In this document: positions 10,309 to 19,099 of the stretch, piece after piece
How the letters are laid out: each line of letters opens with the position of its first letter
Position numbering within the stretch: position 1 is the first letter of the stretch
Assembly (NCBI RefSeq): GCF_002924365.1
Contig: NZ_PQWB01000022.1
Location: 1 to 33,318, forward strand
DNA length: 33,318 nucleotides
Source: Chromobacterium alticapitis
GTDB lineage: Bacteria > Pseudomonadota > Gammaproteobacteria > Burkholderiales > Chromobacteriaceae
Reading direction: 5' to 3'
Made by a program: the position numbers and the translations under genes
Notes under the pieces: model-generated
What the model saw: the letters and a program-made list of their open reading frames with translations, nothing else
What the model was told of the DNA's origin: nothing
Database searches by the model: none

Positions 10309-10327
10309 TTGTAAGTTCAATTTACAA
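10309..10327. promoter_or_regulatory. TTGTAA-N7-TTACAA palindrome upstream of the second chemoreceptor
   Basis: A perfect 6+6 inverted repeat with a 7-nt spacer in an A/T-rich patch, 72 nt before the ATG at 10399. The symmetry suggests a dimeric regulator site. I cannot name the protein. Confidence 0.4.
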
Positions 10328-10346
10328 TTGCGCCGTTTTGATCCTC

Positions 10347-10370
10347 GGTCCGCGTCAGCAAGCGCGGGCC
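10347..10370 (+). other. Hairpin in the leader of the second chemoreceptor gene
   Basis: GGTCCGCG (10347-10354) pairs with CGCGGGCC (10363-10370), with one G-U pair and an 8-nt loop. No U-run follows. It lies 28 nt before the start codon and could be a leader structure or a weak 3' end for the gene before it. Confidence 0.35.
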
Positions 10371-10398
10371 GATTCCTCGCGATGAAAAGCGGAGCGCC

Positions 10399-12282
10399 AT
10401 GAAATCCATACGAAGCAAGATCGCCCTGCTGTTGGCCCTGGCCATACTGGCCGCAACCTGCGCCACCGCGGTCAGCGCCTACCTGAAATTCCGCAGCAAT
10501 CTGTCCGACGGCATCAATGCCCAGCTTGATCTGGCCATCAGCGGACAGCAGCGTTTCGTCTCCAACTGGCTGGAACAGCGGCGGCAGATCATCGCCAGCG
10601 CGGTGCGCCATGGCGGCGAGGCCGATCCCACCCTGTATCTGCAGCAACTGGCCGAGGCCGGCGGCTATATCCAGATCTTCGTCGGCGACGGCGACACCAA
10701 GGGCATGGTCTATTCCATTCCCGGCAAGCAGAAGCCCAGCGCGAGCTACGATCCGGCCTCCCGCGGCTGGTTCCAGACCGCCAAGGCCAAGGGCGGCGTG
10801 ATCGTGACGCCGCCGTACAAGCCGGCCAGCGCTTCCATCAATGATCTGGTGATCACCATCGCCCAGGCGCTGCCTGCCGGCAACAAGGTGGTCGGCGGCG
10901 ACATCGCCATCGGCCAGCTGGTCAAGTCCGTGCTGTCGGTCTCGCTGCCGGGTAACGGCTTCGTGTTCCTGATGGGCAAGGACGGCAAGCTGATCGCTTA
11001 TCCCAAGGCCGATACCGCCTTGAAGCCTTTGTCCGACCTGATGCCGGGCATGGACGAGGCGCGCATCGCCAGTCTGCTGAACCAGAGCGAGCCGGCTCAA
11101 GTGTCCCTGGACGGCGGAAACCGCCTGCTGCGGCTGAGCCCGGTGGAAGGCAGCGACTGGGTGCTGGGCGTGGTGGTGGACAGCGAGCTGCGCGACGCGC
11201 CGCTGCGCCAGATGATGGTGGACATGGCGGCGGCCCTGGTCGTGGTGCTGGTCCTGGCCCTGCTGTTGTCCGGCGCCTATTTGAGCCGTTTGATGAAGGG
11301 CCTGCTGCAGGTGCGCGACGCGCTGCGCGAAATCTCGCAGGGCGAAGGCGATCTGACGCGCCGCATAGAGGCGGCGGGCGAGGATGAAGTGGCGCAGATG
11401 GCACGGGCTTTCAACCAGTTCGTCGACCGTTTGAACGGCATGTTCCGGGAGCTGCGCGATGAAGCCGAGCAATTGGCGCAGGGCGTGATTTCGGTCAGCG
11501 TGGTGGTGGAGCAGGTGGCGGAAGACTCGCACGCGCTGGCCGACATCTCCAGCTCCAACGCCGCGGCGATAGAAGAGGTCACAGTCAGCATCTCGCACAT
11601 TGCCGACGCCACGCGCGAAACCGACGAGTTGGCGCGCGACACCGGCGAGCATTCCCAGGCCAGCGCCGAGGAACTGCAGCGCATCAGCGGAGAAATGGCG
11701 CGCACCAGCCAGTCCGTGGGCGAGCTGTCCGGCCTGTTGGCGGCGCTGGAACAGCGCTCGCAGGAAATTTCCAAGATCACTGGCGTGATCCGCGACATCG
11801 CGGACCAGACCAATCTCTTGGCGCTGAACGCGGCCATCGAGGCGGCGCGCGCCGGCGAGCAGGGCCGCGGCTTCGCCGTGGTGGCGGACGAGGTGCGCAA
11901 GCTGGCCGAACGCACCGGCACCGCGACGGTGGAAATCGGCAATATGGTACAGAACATACTGAGCGAAACCGGCAGGGCAGTGGGCAATATGGAGCGCACC
12001 ATAGAATCGGTGGACAGCAGCGCCTCGCAGACCGAACAGGCGCGGGCAAGGCTGGAAGACATCACGCGCGCCATGCGCCAGGTGGTGGACAAGATTGGCG
12101 ACGTTGCCTTGTCCACCGGCGAGCAGCACAATGCCACCACGGCGATGGCGCAAAGCACCGAGTCCATCAACAACAAGATACTGGACTCCGACGCCGCGCT
12201 GCAAGGCGCCCAGCAGACGCTGCGCACGCTGGACGGCGTGGCGCGCGAGATGCAGCAGGCCTTCAGCCGCTTCAAATTGTAA
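10399..12282 (+). CDS. Methyl-accepting chemotaxis protein (paralog of the preceding one)
   Basis: A 627-residue chemoreceptor with the same architecture as its neighbour: TM1 at about residues 8-28, a Cache-type periplasmic domain, TM2 near 275-297, HAMP, and a signalling domain with its tip at about 468-510 ([20 protein letters not shown]). The cytoplasmic halves are nearly identical in long stretches, while the periplasmic halves have diverged. This points to tandem duplication followed by change in ligand range. There is no C-terminal CheR pentapeptide. A separate 188-nt upstream region with its own palindrome suggests it can be expressed independently. A terminator follows at 12307. Confidence 0.93.
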   Translation: MKSIRSKIALLLALAILAATCATAVSAYLKFRSNLSDGINAQLDLAISGQQRFVSNWLEQRRQIIASAVRHGGEADPTLYLQQLAEAGGYIQIFVGDGDTKGMVYSIPGKQKPSASYDPASRGWFQTAKAKGGVIVTPPYKPASASINDLVITIAQALPAGNKVVGGDIAIGQLVKSVLSVSLPGNGFVFLMGKDGKLIAYPKADTALKPLSDLMPGMDEARIASLLNQSEPAQVSLDGGNRLLRLSPVEGSDWVLGVVVDSELRDAPLRQMMVDMAAALVVVLVLALLLSGAYLSRLMKGLLQVRDALREISQGEGDLTRRIEAAGEDEVAQMARAFNQFVDRLNGMFRELRDEAEQLAQGVISVSVVVEQVAEDSHALADISSSNAAAIEEVTVSISHIADATRETDELARDTGEHSQASAEELQRISGEMARTSQSVGELSGLLAALEQRSQEISKITGVIRDIADQTNLLALNAAIEAARAGEQGRGFAVVADEVRKLAERTGTATVEIGNMVQNILSETGRAVGNMERTIESVDSSASQTEQARARLEDITRAMRQVVDKIGDVALSTGEQHNATTAMAQSTESINNKILDSDAALQGAQQTLRTLDGVAREMQQAFSRFKL

Positions 12283-12306
12283 ACAGCCCGTCTGTTTGCC
12301 TGATCA

Positions 12307-12331
12307 CGCCAGCCCTCGGGCTGGCGTTTTT
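12307..12331 (+). terminator. Rho-independent terminator after the chemoreceptor pair
   Basis: CGCCAGCC (12307-12314) pairs with GGCTGGCG (12319-12326) across a CTCG loop, followed by TTTTT. Confidence 0.9.
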
Positions 12332-12388
12332 GCTGGCGCGACGCGAAAATGGCCGAACGACGATGAATTGACCGAGTAAAGGCCGAGA

Positions 12389-12829
12389 ATGAACAAGCTG
12401 ATCCTGCCCTTGCTGCTGCTGGCCCTGGCCGGCTGCTCCATGATTCCGACCCAGCAAGGCTATGCGCAGAAGGTATATCGCTGGCAGGGCCGCGATGTGA
12501 ACGAGCTGCTGGCCGAATGGGGGCCGCCGAGCAAGACCATGAAGATGCCGAACGGCAACACGCTGTACAGCTATGTCAAGGAAAGCACCGAGCAGCAGCC
12601 GCTGACGCAGAACACGCGTTACGAGCCGGGCACGCGGTTGACGGTGACGGACAAGGATGGGCAGAGCCGGGTGGTGGAGACGCCGGGACGCTGGGTCAGC
12701 GACGGCATGATGGGCGGCGGCACCGTGCACTACCAGTGCAACACCAATTTCGTGGTGGACAAGAAAAGCCAGGAAGTGCTTAGCGTCAGCTTCGACGGCA
12801 ACAACTGCCTGGCCCTGCCGCGGCAGTAG
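12389..12829 (+). CDS. Putative lipoprotein of unknown function
   Basis: A 146-residue exported protein. A lipoprotein signal ends in the lipobox LAGC with Cys16 as the lipidated residue. The next residue is Ser, so outer-membrane sorting is likely. The mature part starts with KVYRWQGRDVNELLAEWGPP, a pattern seen in small envelope proteins with a SmpA/BamE-like feel, but I cannot assign a family. Two Cys residues in the C-terminal half (CNTNF and NNCLAL) may form a disulfide. It converges on the LEA-type lipoprotein gene with only 3 nt between the two stop codons. Confidence 0.8.
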   Translation: MNKLILPLLLLALAGCSMIPTQQGYAQKVYRWQGRDVNELLAEWGPPSKTMKMPNGNTLYSYVKESTEQQPLTQNTRYEPGTRLTVTDKDGQSRVVETPGRWVSDGMMGGGTVHYQCNTNFVVDKKSQEVLSVSFDGNNCLALPRQ

Positions 12830-12832
12830 CGC

Positions 12833-13285
12833 TTACTTGGCCAGCCCCGGCAGTTTCCATTCGCCATGGCTGCTGAAGGGCAGGGTGGCGAGGCCGTTCA
12901 GGTTTTTCAGCTGGCCGCGGATTTCATAAGCCATCTTGCCGCCAGGCAGTTGCTGCCAGTTGGCCAATTGGCGTATCCAGGCCGCCAGCGAGGTGTGCAC
13001 CTGCAGCGGCACCAGCCCCTCGCCGTTGGCCGGGATGGAAATGGCTTGGTCGCTGACGCCGCTGCCGAGTTTCTCTCCCGCCACCATGACATCGAACTCC
13101 AGGCCGCTGGCCTGCAGCGGAATGGCGTTAGGGTTCACGATGCGCAGCGTGACGGTGAAGTTCTGCTCGAACAGCGTGCTCTTGCCGGGCTCGATATTGC
13201 TGAGGCTGACTTCGGGCTTTTTCAGGCCCAGGCTGCCGCAGCCAGCGAGCAGCAGCGCGAGCAGGGCGGTGACGATCCATTTCAT
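12833..13285 (-). CDS. LEA type 2 (WHy-domain) family lipoprotein
   Basis: A 150-residue putative lipoprotein. The signal peptide ends in the lipobox LLAGC (Cys16). The mature part is a single LEA14/WHy-like beta-sandwich with the typical VTLRIVNPNAIPLQASGLEFDV pattern split across strands and a late IPANGEGLVPLQV. Plant relatives are linked to desiccation stress, while the bacterial role is unclear. It is probably anchored in the envelope. It lies 34 nt downstream of the small gene at 13320-13628 on the same strand, but a terminator-like hairpin separates them. Confidence 0.85.
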   Translation of the reverse strand: MKWIVTALLALLLAGCGSLGLKKPEVSLSNIEPGKSTLFEQNFTVTLRIVNPNAIPLQASGLEFDVMVAGEKLGSGVSDQAISIPANGEGLVPLQVHTSLAAWIRQLANWQQLPGGKMAYEIRGQLKNLNGLATLPFSSHGEWKLPGLAK

Positions 13286-13319
13286 GGCTTAGAGTTCCAG
13301 TGCGGGACGATGCGGCATT

Positions 13320-13628
13320 CTACTGGCAGCGCCTGTCGCGTAGTGTAAACGTCTTGTGCGAAATTGTTGGCAAAGCAGCGCGCAAAAGCAACAGGCCATC
13401 TTGCGGATGGCCTGTTGCTTTTGCGGCTGCGAAAAACGCCTCTTCGGCGTCGGACTCGCCAGGCTGCGCGGCGAGCGTAGACTGGTCCCAGTCGCGCCAA
13501 TCGTCCAGTTCGGCCCATAAGGCCTGCCTTTGCGCCTGGCGCTGTCCAGAGCGGCTGCTGCCATGCGCGCCGCCCTTCTTCATGATGGCTGCGCAAGCCA
13601 GCGGATTGCGCGGTTTGATCGTATGCAT
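13320..13628 (-). CDS. Small protein of unknown function with an in-frame terminator hairpin
   Basis: A frame of up to 102 residues that I do not recognise. The start at 13628 is well supported by AAGGAAAA about 6 nt upstream. The N-terminus is basic and Gly-rich (KPRNPL, MKKGGAHGSS, then RSGQRQAQRQ), followed by an acidic, Trp-rich part (LDDWRDWD) and SDAEEAFF. From codon 67 on, the frame runs through a 20-25-bp hairpin with a T-run (see the entry at 13375). A transcript that ends there stops near codon 82 without a stop codon. The 20 residues after the hairpin look non-coding. It may be a genuine non-stop gene or one whose 3' end has eroded. Confidence 0.6.
   Translation of the reverse strand: MHTIKPRNPLACAAIMKKGGAHGSSRSGQRQAQRQALWAELDDWRDWDQSTLAAQPGESDAEEAFFAAAKATGHPQDGLLLLRAALPTISHKTFTLRDRRCQ
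13375..13430. terminator. Long near-perfect hairpin, bidirectional terminator-like
   Basis: A perfect 20-bp stem (13381-13400 with 13406-13425) closes a 5-nt loop. With one bulged base at 13380, five more pairs (13375-13379 with 13426-13430) extend it. The GC-rich core is bordered by AAAA (13384-13387) and TTTT (13419-13422), so it reads as an intrinsic terminator in both directions. It lies inside the small minus-strand frame. Confidence 0.85.
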
Positions 13629-13707
13629 GATTTTCCTTGTATGAATGCGCCATGCGGCGCGCAGGCGATTGTCCGCCGGCAGCGCGGCGCGCGTCAATCC
13701 GGCAAGC

Positions 13708-13730
13708 AAAAAGCCGCCCGGAGGCGGCTT
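13708..13730 (-). terminator. Rho-independent terminator of udk
   Basis: On the minus strand GCCGCC (13728-13723) pairs with GGCGGC (13718-13713) across a 4-nt loop, then TTTTT (13712-13708). It begins 20 nt after the udk stop codon. Confidence 0.88.
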
Positions 13731-13750
13731 CCGCGATGCCGGGCTCAGGC

Positions 13751-14365
13751 TCACACCATCAGGCTGGCGACTTTGGTGGTGATGATGTCCACCGCCGGAT
13801 CGTTGGCGCCATGCGGCAGGATGACGTCGGCGAAGCGCTTGGTCGGTTCGATGAACTGGTTGTGCATCGGGCGCACGGTGGTCAGGTACTGCTCAATCAC
13901 GTTTTCCATGGTGCGGCCGCGCTCGGCGATGTCGCGCTTGAGGCGTCGGATGAAGCGCACGTCGGAATCGGTGTCGACGAAGATTTTCAGCGACATCATT
14001 TCGCGCAGGGCGGCGTCGTACAGCGGGAACAGACCCTCGATCACGATCACCGGCGCCGGCTGCACGGTGACGGTCTGGTCGGAACGCGTGTGGTTGGCGA
14101 AGTCGTACACCGGCATGGCGATGGCGCGGCCATTGCGCAGATCATCGATGTGGGAGATCAACAGCGGCCAGTCGAACGCCTGCGGATGGTCATAGTTGGT
14201 GCCCAGACGCTGTTCGAAGGTCAGGTGGCTCTGGTCGCGATAGTAGTAGTCCTGAATGATGACTGCCGCCATCTCGGAACCAATGGTTTCCAGCACTTTA
14301 TTGGTAACCGTGGTCTTGCCGCTGCCGCTGCCGCCTGCAACGCCGATGATGAACGGGGTGCTCAT
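13751..14365 (-). CDS. udk: Uridine kinase
   Basis: Phosphorylates uridine and cytidine to UMP and CMP in pyrimidine salvage, in the cytoplasm. It has 204 residues, close to the family norm (213 in E. coli). The P-loop is GGSGSGKT (11-18). Other family marks are QDYYYRD, YDHPQAFDWPLL, PVYDF and VIEGLFPLYD. AAGGA lies about 11 nt before the ATG at 14365. It is monocistronic, since a terminator of the upstream gst gene stands just before it and its own terminator follows. Confidence 0.95.
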   Translation of the reverse strand: MSTPFIIGVAGGSGSGKTTVTNKVLETIGSEMAAVIIQDYYYRDQSHLTFEQRLGTNYDHPQAFDWPLLISHIDDLRNGRAIAMPVYDFANHTRSDQTVTVQPAPVIVIEGLFPLYDAALREMMSLKIFVDTDSDVRFIRRLKRDIAERGRTMENVIEQYLTTVRPMHNQFIEPTKRFADVILPHGANDPAVDIITTKVASLMV

Positions 14366-14391
14366 GTCAGGATGTCCTTAAGGTAATAAAA

Positions 14392-14430
14392 ATATAAAAA
14401 ACGCGCCATTCTAATGACTTATGGCGCGTT
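14392..14430 (-). terminator. Rho-independent terminator after the gst gene
   Basis: On the minus strand AACGCGCCAT (14430-14421) pairs with ATGGCGCGTT (14409-14400) across an 11-nt loop. A T-rich run (TTTTTATATT) follows. It ends 26 nt before the udk start codon, so udk needs a promoter overlapping this region. Confidence 0.8.
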
Positions 14431-14468
14431 GTTCCACTCGATTTGCGACACCTTTCCACCAGCTTCCA

Positions 14469-15104
14469 TCAGCCGGGGCGGCGGCGCTCCCGCTCGGCGG
14501 CGCGATACCATTCCTGCATGGCCGGCAGGCTCAGGATATGGCGGGCGTAAGCCTGGGAGGCTGGCGGCAGCGCCACGTTATAGGTTTGGAAGCGGGTGCA
14601 GACCGAGGCGAAGAAGGCGTCGACTATGGTGAAGCGGCCGAACAGGCAGGCGCCGTCCGCGATATGGCGCTCGCGCTGGGTTTCCCAGATGGAAACGATG
14701 CGGGCGATGTCGGACTCCAGCGCCGGCGAGCTCTCGTAGTCTATCTGCTTGAGCGAAATGTCCATGGACAGGCTATGGCGCAGGACTTCGAAGCCGGAAT
14801 GGAGTTCGGCGACGATGGAGCGCGCCGTCGCGCGCAGCTTGGGGTCATCCGGCCACAGCTTGGCGGCGGGGAAGCATTCGGCCAGATATTCGCAGATGGC
14901 CAGCGAGTCCCACACCCGCAGCTTGTCGTCCACCAGTACCGGCACCTTGCCGGCCGGGTTGGCGGCCAGGATGCGGGCCTTGCTGTCGGAGAGATACAGG
15001 TCGATCTGCTGTTCCTTGAACGGTTCGTTCAGCGTTTTCAGCAGCAGCCAGGGCGGCAGCGACCAGGGGGAGTAGTTCTTGTTGCCGATGATCAGGGTGA
15101 ACAT
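14469..15104 (-). CDS. Glutathione S-transferase family protein
   Basis: A 211-residue cytosolic GST. The N-terminal thioredoxin-like domain (about 1-80) carries NKNYSPWSLPPWLLL with the likely catalytic Ser (or the Tyr before it), then the cis-Pro GSH-site motif NPAGKVPVLVDD and the following DSLAICEYL. The C-terminal part is the all-helical GST domain. Bacterial GSTs of this type conjugate glutathione to electrophiles or act as thiol transferases, and the substrate is not predictable. It stands alone between udk and the isc operon, bounded by terminators on both sides. Confidence 0.9.
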   Translation of the reverse strand: MFTLIIGNKNYSPWSLPPWLLLKTLNEPFKEQQIDLYLSDSKARILAANPAGKVPVLVDDKLRVWDSLAICEYLAECFPAAKLWPDDPKLRATARSIVAELHSGFEVLRHSLSMDISLKQIDYESSPALESDIARIVSIWETQRERHIADGACLFGRFTIVDAFFASVCTRFQTYNVALPPASQAYARHILSLPAMQEWYRAAERERRRPG

Positions 15105-15189
15105 GACGGCTCCGTTAGGGGAGGCGGCGGCGAAGGCCGGCGCGTTTTTCGATGATAAACCGCCGGCGGCCGATTTTCACCCGCGGATA

Positions 15190-15218
15190 GAACAAAGGCC
15201 CCTTGCGGGGCCTTGTTC
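15190..15218 (-). terminator. Rho-independent terminator of the isc operon
   Basis: GGCCCC (15197-15202) pairs with GGGGCC (15207-15212) around a 4-nt loop, and GAACAA and TTGTTC extend the stem past one bulge. It stands 14 nt after the iscX stop on the minus strand and is roughly symmetric, so it may also act on plus-strand transcripts. Confidence 0.8.
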
Positions 15219-15231
15219 GAGGCGGCGTGCT

Positions 15232-15426
15232 TTATTCCGCTTCATCTATCCAGGCTTGCTGTATCGCCTCCAGCACGCGCTCGCCGCCGCGGCTGTGGTC
15301 GTCATCGAAGTCTGGCAGGTCCACCACCCAGTTGTGCAGGTCGACAAAGCGCACGGTCTTCGGGTCTACGTCCGGGTGGGCGTCCGCCAGCTCGATGGCG
15401 ATGTCGTTCACGTCGGTCCATTTCAT
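15232..15426 (-). CDS. iscX: IscX, Fe-S cluster assembly adaptor
   Basis: A small acidic protein of 64 residues that binds IscS and Fe2+ and tunes cluster assembly. The family hallmark pattern is seen from the start: MKWTDVNDIAIEL, then VRFVDLHNWVVDL and an acidic DFDDD stretch. Length and position as the last gene of the isc operon (15 nt after fdx) fit exactly. It is closed by the terminator at 15190-15218. Confidence 0.95.
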   Translation of the reverse strand: MKWTDVNDIAIELADAHPDVDPKTVRFVDLHNWVVDLPDFDDDHSRGGERVLEAIQQAWIDEAE

Positions 15427-15441
15427 GGCGCTTCTCCTGGC

Positions 15442-15783
15442 TCAGTGATGTTCGCGGGCGTGGTTGATGGTGTACTTGGGGATTTCGATCACCAAGTCCT
15501 CGTCGGCGACGATGGCCTGGCAGGACAGGCGCGATTGCGCTTCCAAGCCCCAAGCCTTGTCCAGCAGGTCTTCTTCCAGCTCGTCGGCCTCGTTCAGCGA
15601 GTTGCCGCCTTCGCGGACGATGCAGTGACAGGTGGTGCAGGCGCAGGACATCTCGCAGGCGTGCTCGATCTCGATGTCGTGGGCGAGCAGCGCGTCGCAG
15701 ATGCTCTGGCCGGTTTCGGCGTTGTCTATCACCGCGCCTTCGGGGCACAGGTCGGGATGGGGCAGTACGATGATTCGCGGCAT
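15442..15783 (-). CDS. fdx: ISC-type [2Fe-2S] ferredoxin
   Basis: Electron carrier of the ISC machinery, thought to give electrons for sulfur reduction on IscS and IscU. It has 113 residues. The cluster ligands are Cys43, Cys49 and Cys52 (CEMSCACTTC) and Cys88, in the C-x5-C-x2-C-x35-C spacing of adrenodoxin-like ferredoxins. The C-terminal YTINHAREHH resembles the conserved tail that contacts IscS. It starts 9 nt after hscA in the operon. Confidence 0.96.
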   Translation of the reverse strand: MPRIIVLPHPDLCPEGAVIDNAETGQSICDALLAHDIEIEHACEMSCACTTCHCIVREGGNSLNEADELEEDLLDKAWGLEAQSRLSCQAIVADEDLVIEIPKYTINHAREHH

Positions 15784-15792
15784 GGCGAGTCC

Positions 15793-17652
<1,860 letters not shown>

Positions 17653-17697
17653 GTCTTGATCTTTATGTCGTTGCCCGGGCGCGCGGCGCGAAGCGAT

Positions 17698-18225
17698 TTA
17701 TTCCAGCAGGCCTTCGATGGCGTCGCCGATTTCCTGGTCCAGCTTGTCCATGAAGCGCAATTTTCTCACCAGAACGGCGGCGCCGTCCAAGTCGGCGCGC
17801 GCGTCGAGCGCGGCTTCCAGCTCGGACTGCATCTGGCGGACTTCAGCGCGCAGCCGTCGCGACAGCGCTTCCAGCGCGTCCACGCTGGCGCGGGCGTCGT
17901 CTATGCTCTCGCGCCATTCCATCTGCGCCATCAGGAAGTCGCCCGGCATCCGGGTATTGTTTTCTTCCTGGGTGTCCACGCCGGCCAGCAGCAGCAAGTA
18001 GCGGGCGCGGTTCAGCGGCGATTTCAGCGTTTGATAGGCTTCATTGACGCGGGTGGCCAGCATCAGCGCGCTGCGCTTTTCCGCGTCGGAGCTGGCGGCG
18101 TAACGATCAGGGTGCACCTGGGCCGCGGCGGCGCGCCAGGCGGCGTCCAGCTGCGCCGCATCCTGGGCGAAGCGGCGCGGCAGGCCGAACAGGGAGAAGA
18201 AGTCCTGGTTGAAGTCGTGGTTCAT
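17698..18225 (-). CDS. hscB: HscB, J-domain co-chaperone
   Basis: A J-protein that brings IscU to HscA and stimulates its ATPase. It has 175 residues. The N-terminal J-domain includes the essential HPD tripeptide at 38-40 and the NEAYQTLKSPLNRARYLL helix typical of HscB. The C-terminal three-helix bundle binds IscU. It is preceded by a 91-nt gap after iscA that folds into a long hairpin (18263-18304), so hscB-hscA output may be set separately from the genes before it. Confidence 0.96.
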   Translation of the reverse strand: MNHDFNQDFFSLFGLPRRFAQDAAQLDAAWRAAAAQVHPDRYAASSDAEKRSALMLATRVNEAYQTLKSPLNRARYLLLLAGVDTQEENNTRMPGDFLMAQMEWRESIDDARASVDALEALSRRLRAEVRQMQSELEAALDARADLDGAAVLVRKLRFMDKLDQEIGDAIEGLLE

Positions 18226-18262
18226 CGAGGCGTCCAGAGCAAGGATAAGGGCCGGAAGCGAG

Positions 18263-18304
18263 AAGGGCGGAGCATGGGCGCTTGCGCGTCAACGCTCCGC
18301 CCTT
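18263..18304 (-). other. 11-bp perfect hairpin between iscA and hscB
   Basis: AAGGGCGGAGC (18263-18273) and GCTCCGCCCTT (18294-18304) are perfectly complementary across a 20-nt loop. On the minus-strand transcript it comes 12 nt after the iscA stop. No clear U-run follows, which suggests an mRNA-processing or stability element rather than a full terminator. Confidence 0.6.
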
Positions 18305-18316
18305 CGGCGGCGGCGG

Positions 18317-18640
18317 TCAGATGTTGAAGCTCTCGCCGCAGCCGCACTCGTTCTTGACGTTGGGGTTGTTGAACTTGAACCCCTCGTTCAGGCCTTCCTT
18401 GACGTAGTCGAGCTCGGTGCCGTCGATATAGGCCAGGCTCTTGGCGTCGGTGTAGATGGCCACGCCGTGGCTTTCGAAACGGACATCTTCCGTGTTTTCG
18501 ATGTCGACGAACTCCAGCTTGTAGGCCATGCCGGAGCAGCCGGAGGTCTTCACGCCCAGGCGCACGCCAAGGCCCTTGCCGCGCTTGGAGAGGAAGGCGG
18601 ATACGTGCTGGGCGGCGCGTTCGGAAAGAGAGAGTGCCAT
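18317..18640 (-). CDS. iscA: IscA, A-type Fe-S carrier protein
   Basis: An A-type carrier that moves Fe-S clusters (or iron) from the IscU scaffold to target proteins, especially [4Fe-4S] ones. It has 107 residues, the usual length. The three invariant cysteines are Cys35 (TSGCSG) and Cys99 and Cys101 (ECGCG) at the C-terminus. It starts 14 nt after iscU in the operon. The absence of a longer N-terminal region and the operon place it as IscA rather than ErpA. Confidence 0.97.
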   Translation of the reverse strand: MALSLSERAAQHVSAFLSKRGKGLGVRLGVKTSGCSGMAYKLEFVDIENTEDVRFESHGVAIYTDAKSLAYIDGTELDYVKEGLNEGFKFNNPNVKNECGCGESFNI

Positions 18641-18654
18641 CTGTCGTCCTCCGC

Positions 18655-19038
18655 TTACTTGCCGTGCTTCTGCTTGTAGTCTTCCACCGCGGCCTTGATC
18701 GCGTCTTCGGCCAGGATGGAGCAGTGGATTTTCACCGGCGGCAGGGCCAGTTCTTCGGCGATGGCGGTGTTCTTGATCGATAGCGCCTCATCCAGCGACT
18801 TGCCCTTCACCCACTCGGTCACCAGGGACGAGGAGGCGATGGCGGAGCCGCAGCCGTAGGTCTTGAACTTGGCGTCTTCGATCACGCCGTCCGCGCCCAC
18901 CTTGATTTGCAGCTTCATCACGTCGCCACAGGCCGGCGCGCCCACCATGCCGGTGCCGATGCTGTCGTCGCCCTTGTCGAAGGAACCGACGTTGCGCGGG
19001 TTTTCGTAGTGATCGAGTACTTTTTCGCTGTATGCCAT
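18655..19038 (-). CDS. iscU: IscU, Fe-S cluster scaffold
   Basis: The scaffold on which IscS-derived sulfur and iron are built into [2Fe-2S] clusters. It has 127 residues (128 in E. coli). The ligands are Cys37, Asp39, Cys63, His105 and Cys106, and the HscA recognition motif LPPVK is at 99-103. The ATG at 19038 is chosen because AGGAG stands about 7 nt upstream and the protein then starts as [14 protein letters not shown], the family start. An in-frame ATG at 19071 would add 11 residues that no relative has. It follows iscS after a 61-nt gap containing a 9-bp hairpin. Confidence 0.97.
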   Translation of the reverse strand: MAYSEKVLDHYENPRNVGSFDKGDDSIGTGMVGAPACGDVMKLQIKVGADGVIEDAKFKTYGCGSAIASSSLVTEWVKGKSLDEALSIKNTAIAEELALPPVKIHCSILAEDAIKAAVEDYKQKHGK

Positions 19039-19053
19039 GTCTTTGCTCCTGCG

Positions 19054-19082
19054 GGCCGCGGCTTTATTCAAGCGCCGCGGCC
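19054..19082 (-). other. 9-bp hairpin between iscS and iscU
   Basis: GGCCGCGGC (19054-19062) pairs perfectly with GCCGCGGCC (19074-19082) across an 11-nt loop. It lies in the 61-nt iscS-iscU gap. It could slow exonucleases or set relative expression. There is no U-run. Confidence 0.5.
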
Positions 19083-19099
19083 GGTCATCTGTTATCGGC

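Noticed and set aside
10282-12204. 640-codon open frame on the minus strand opposite the second chemoreceptor
   Set aside because: Antisense shadow; a similar frame exists opposite the first chemoreceptor only because the two genes are paralogs.
13381-13425. Long hairpin as a miniature transposable element or CRISPR-like repeat
   Set aside because: There is only one copy in the window, no target-site duplication and a short loop. A/T borders fit a terminator better.
13300-13644. 114-codon open frame on the plus strand across the long hairpin
   Set aside because: No ribosome-binding site, and the opposite strand has a better-supported gene. The composition is Ser/Cys/Ala-rich and shadow-like.
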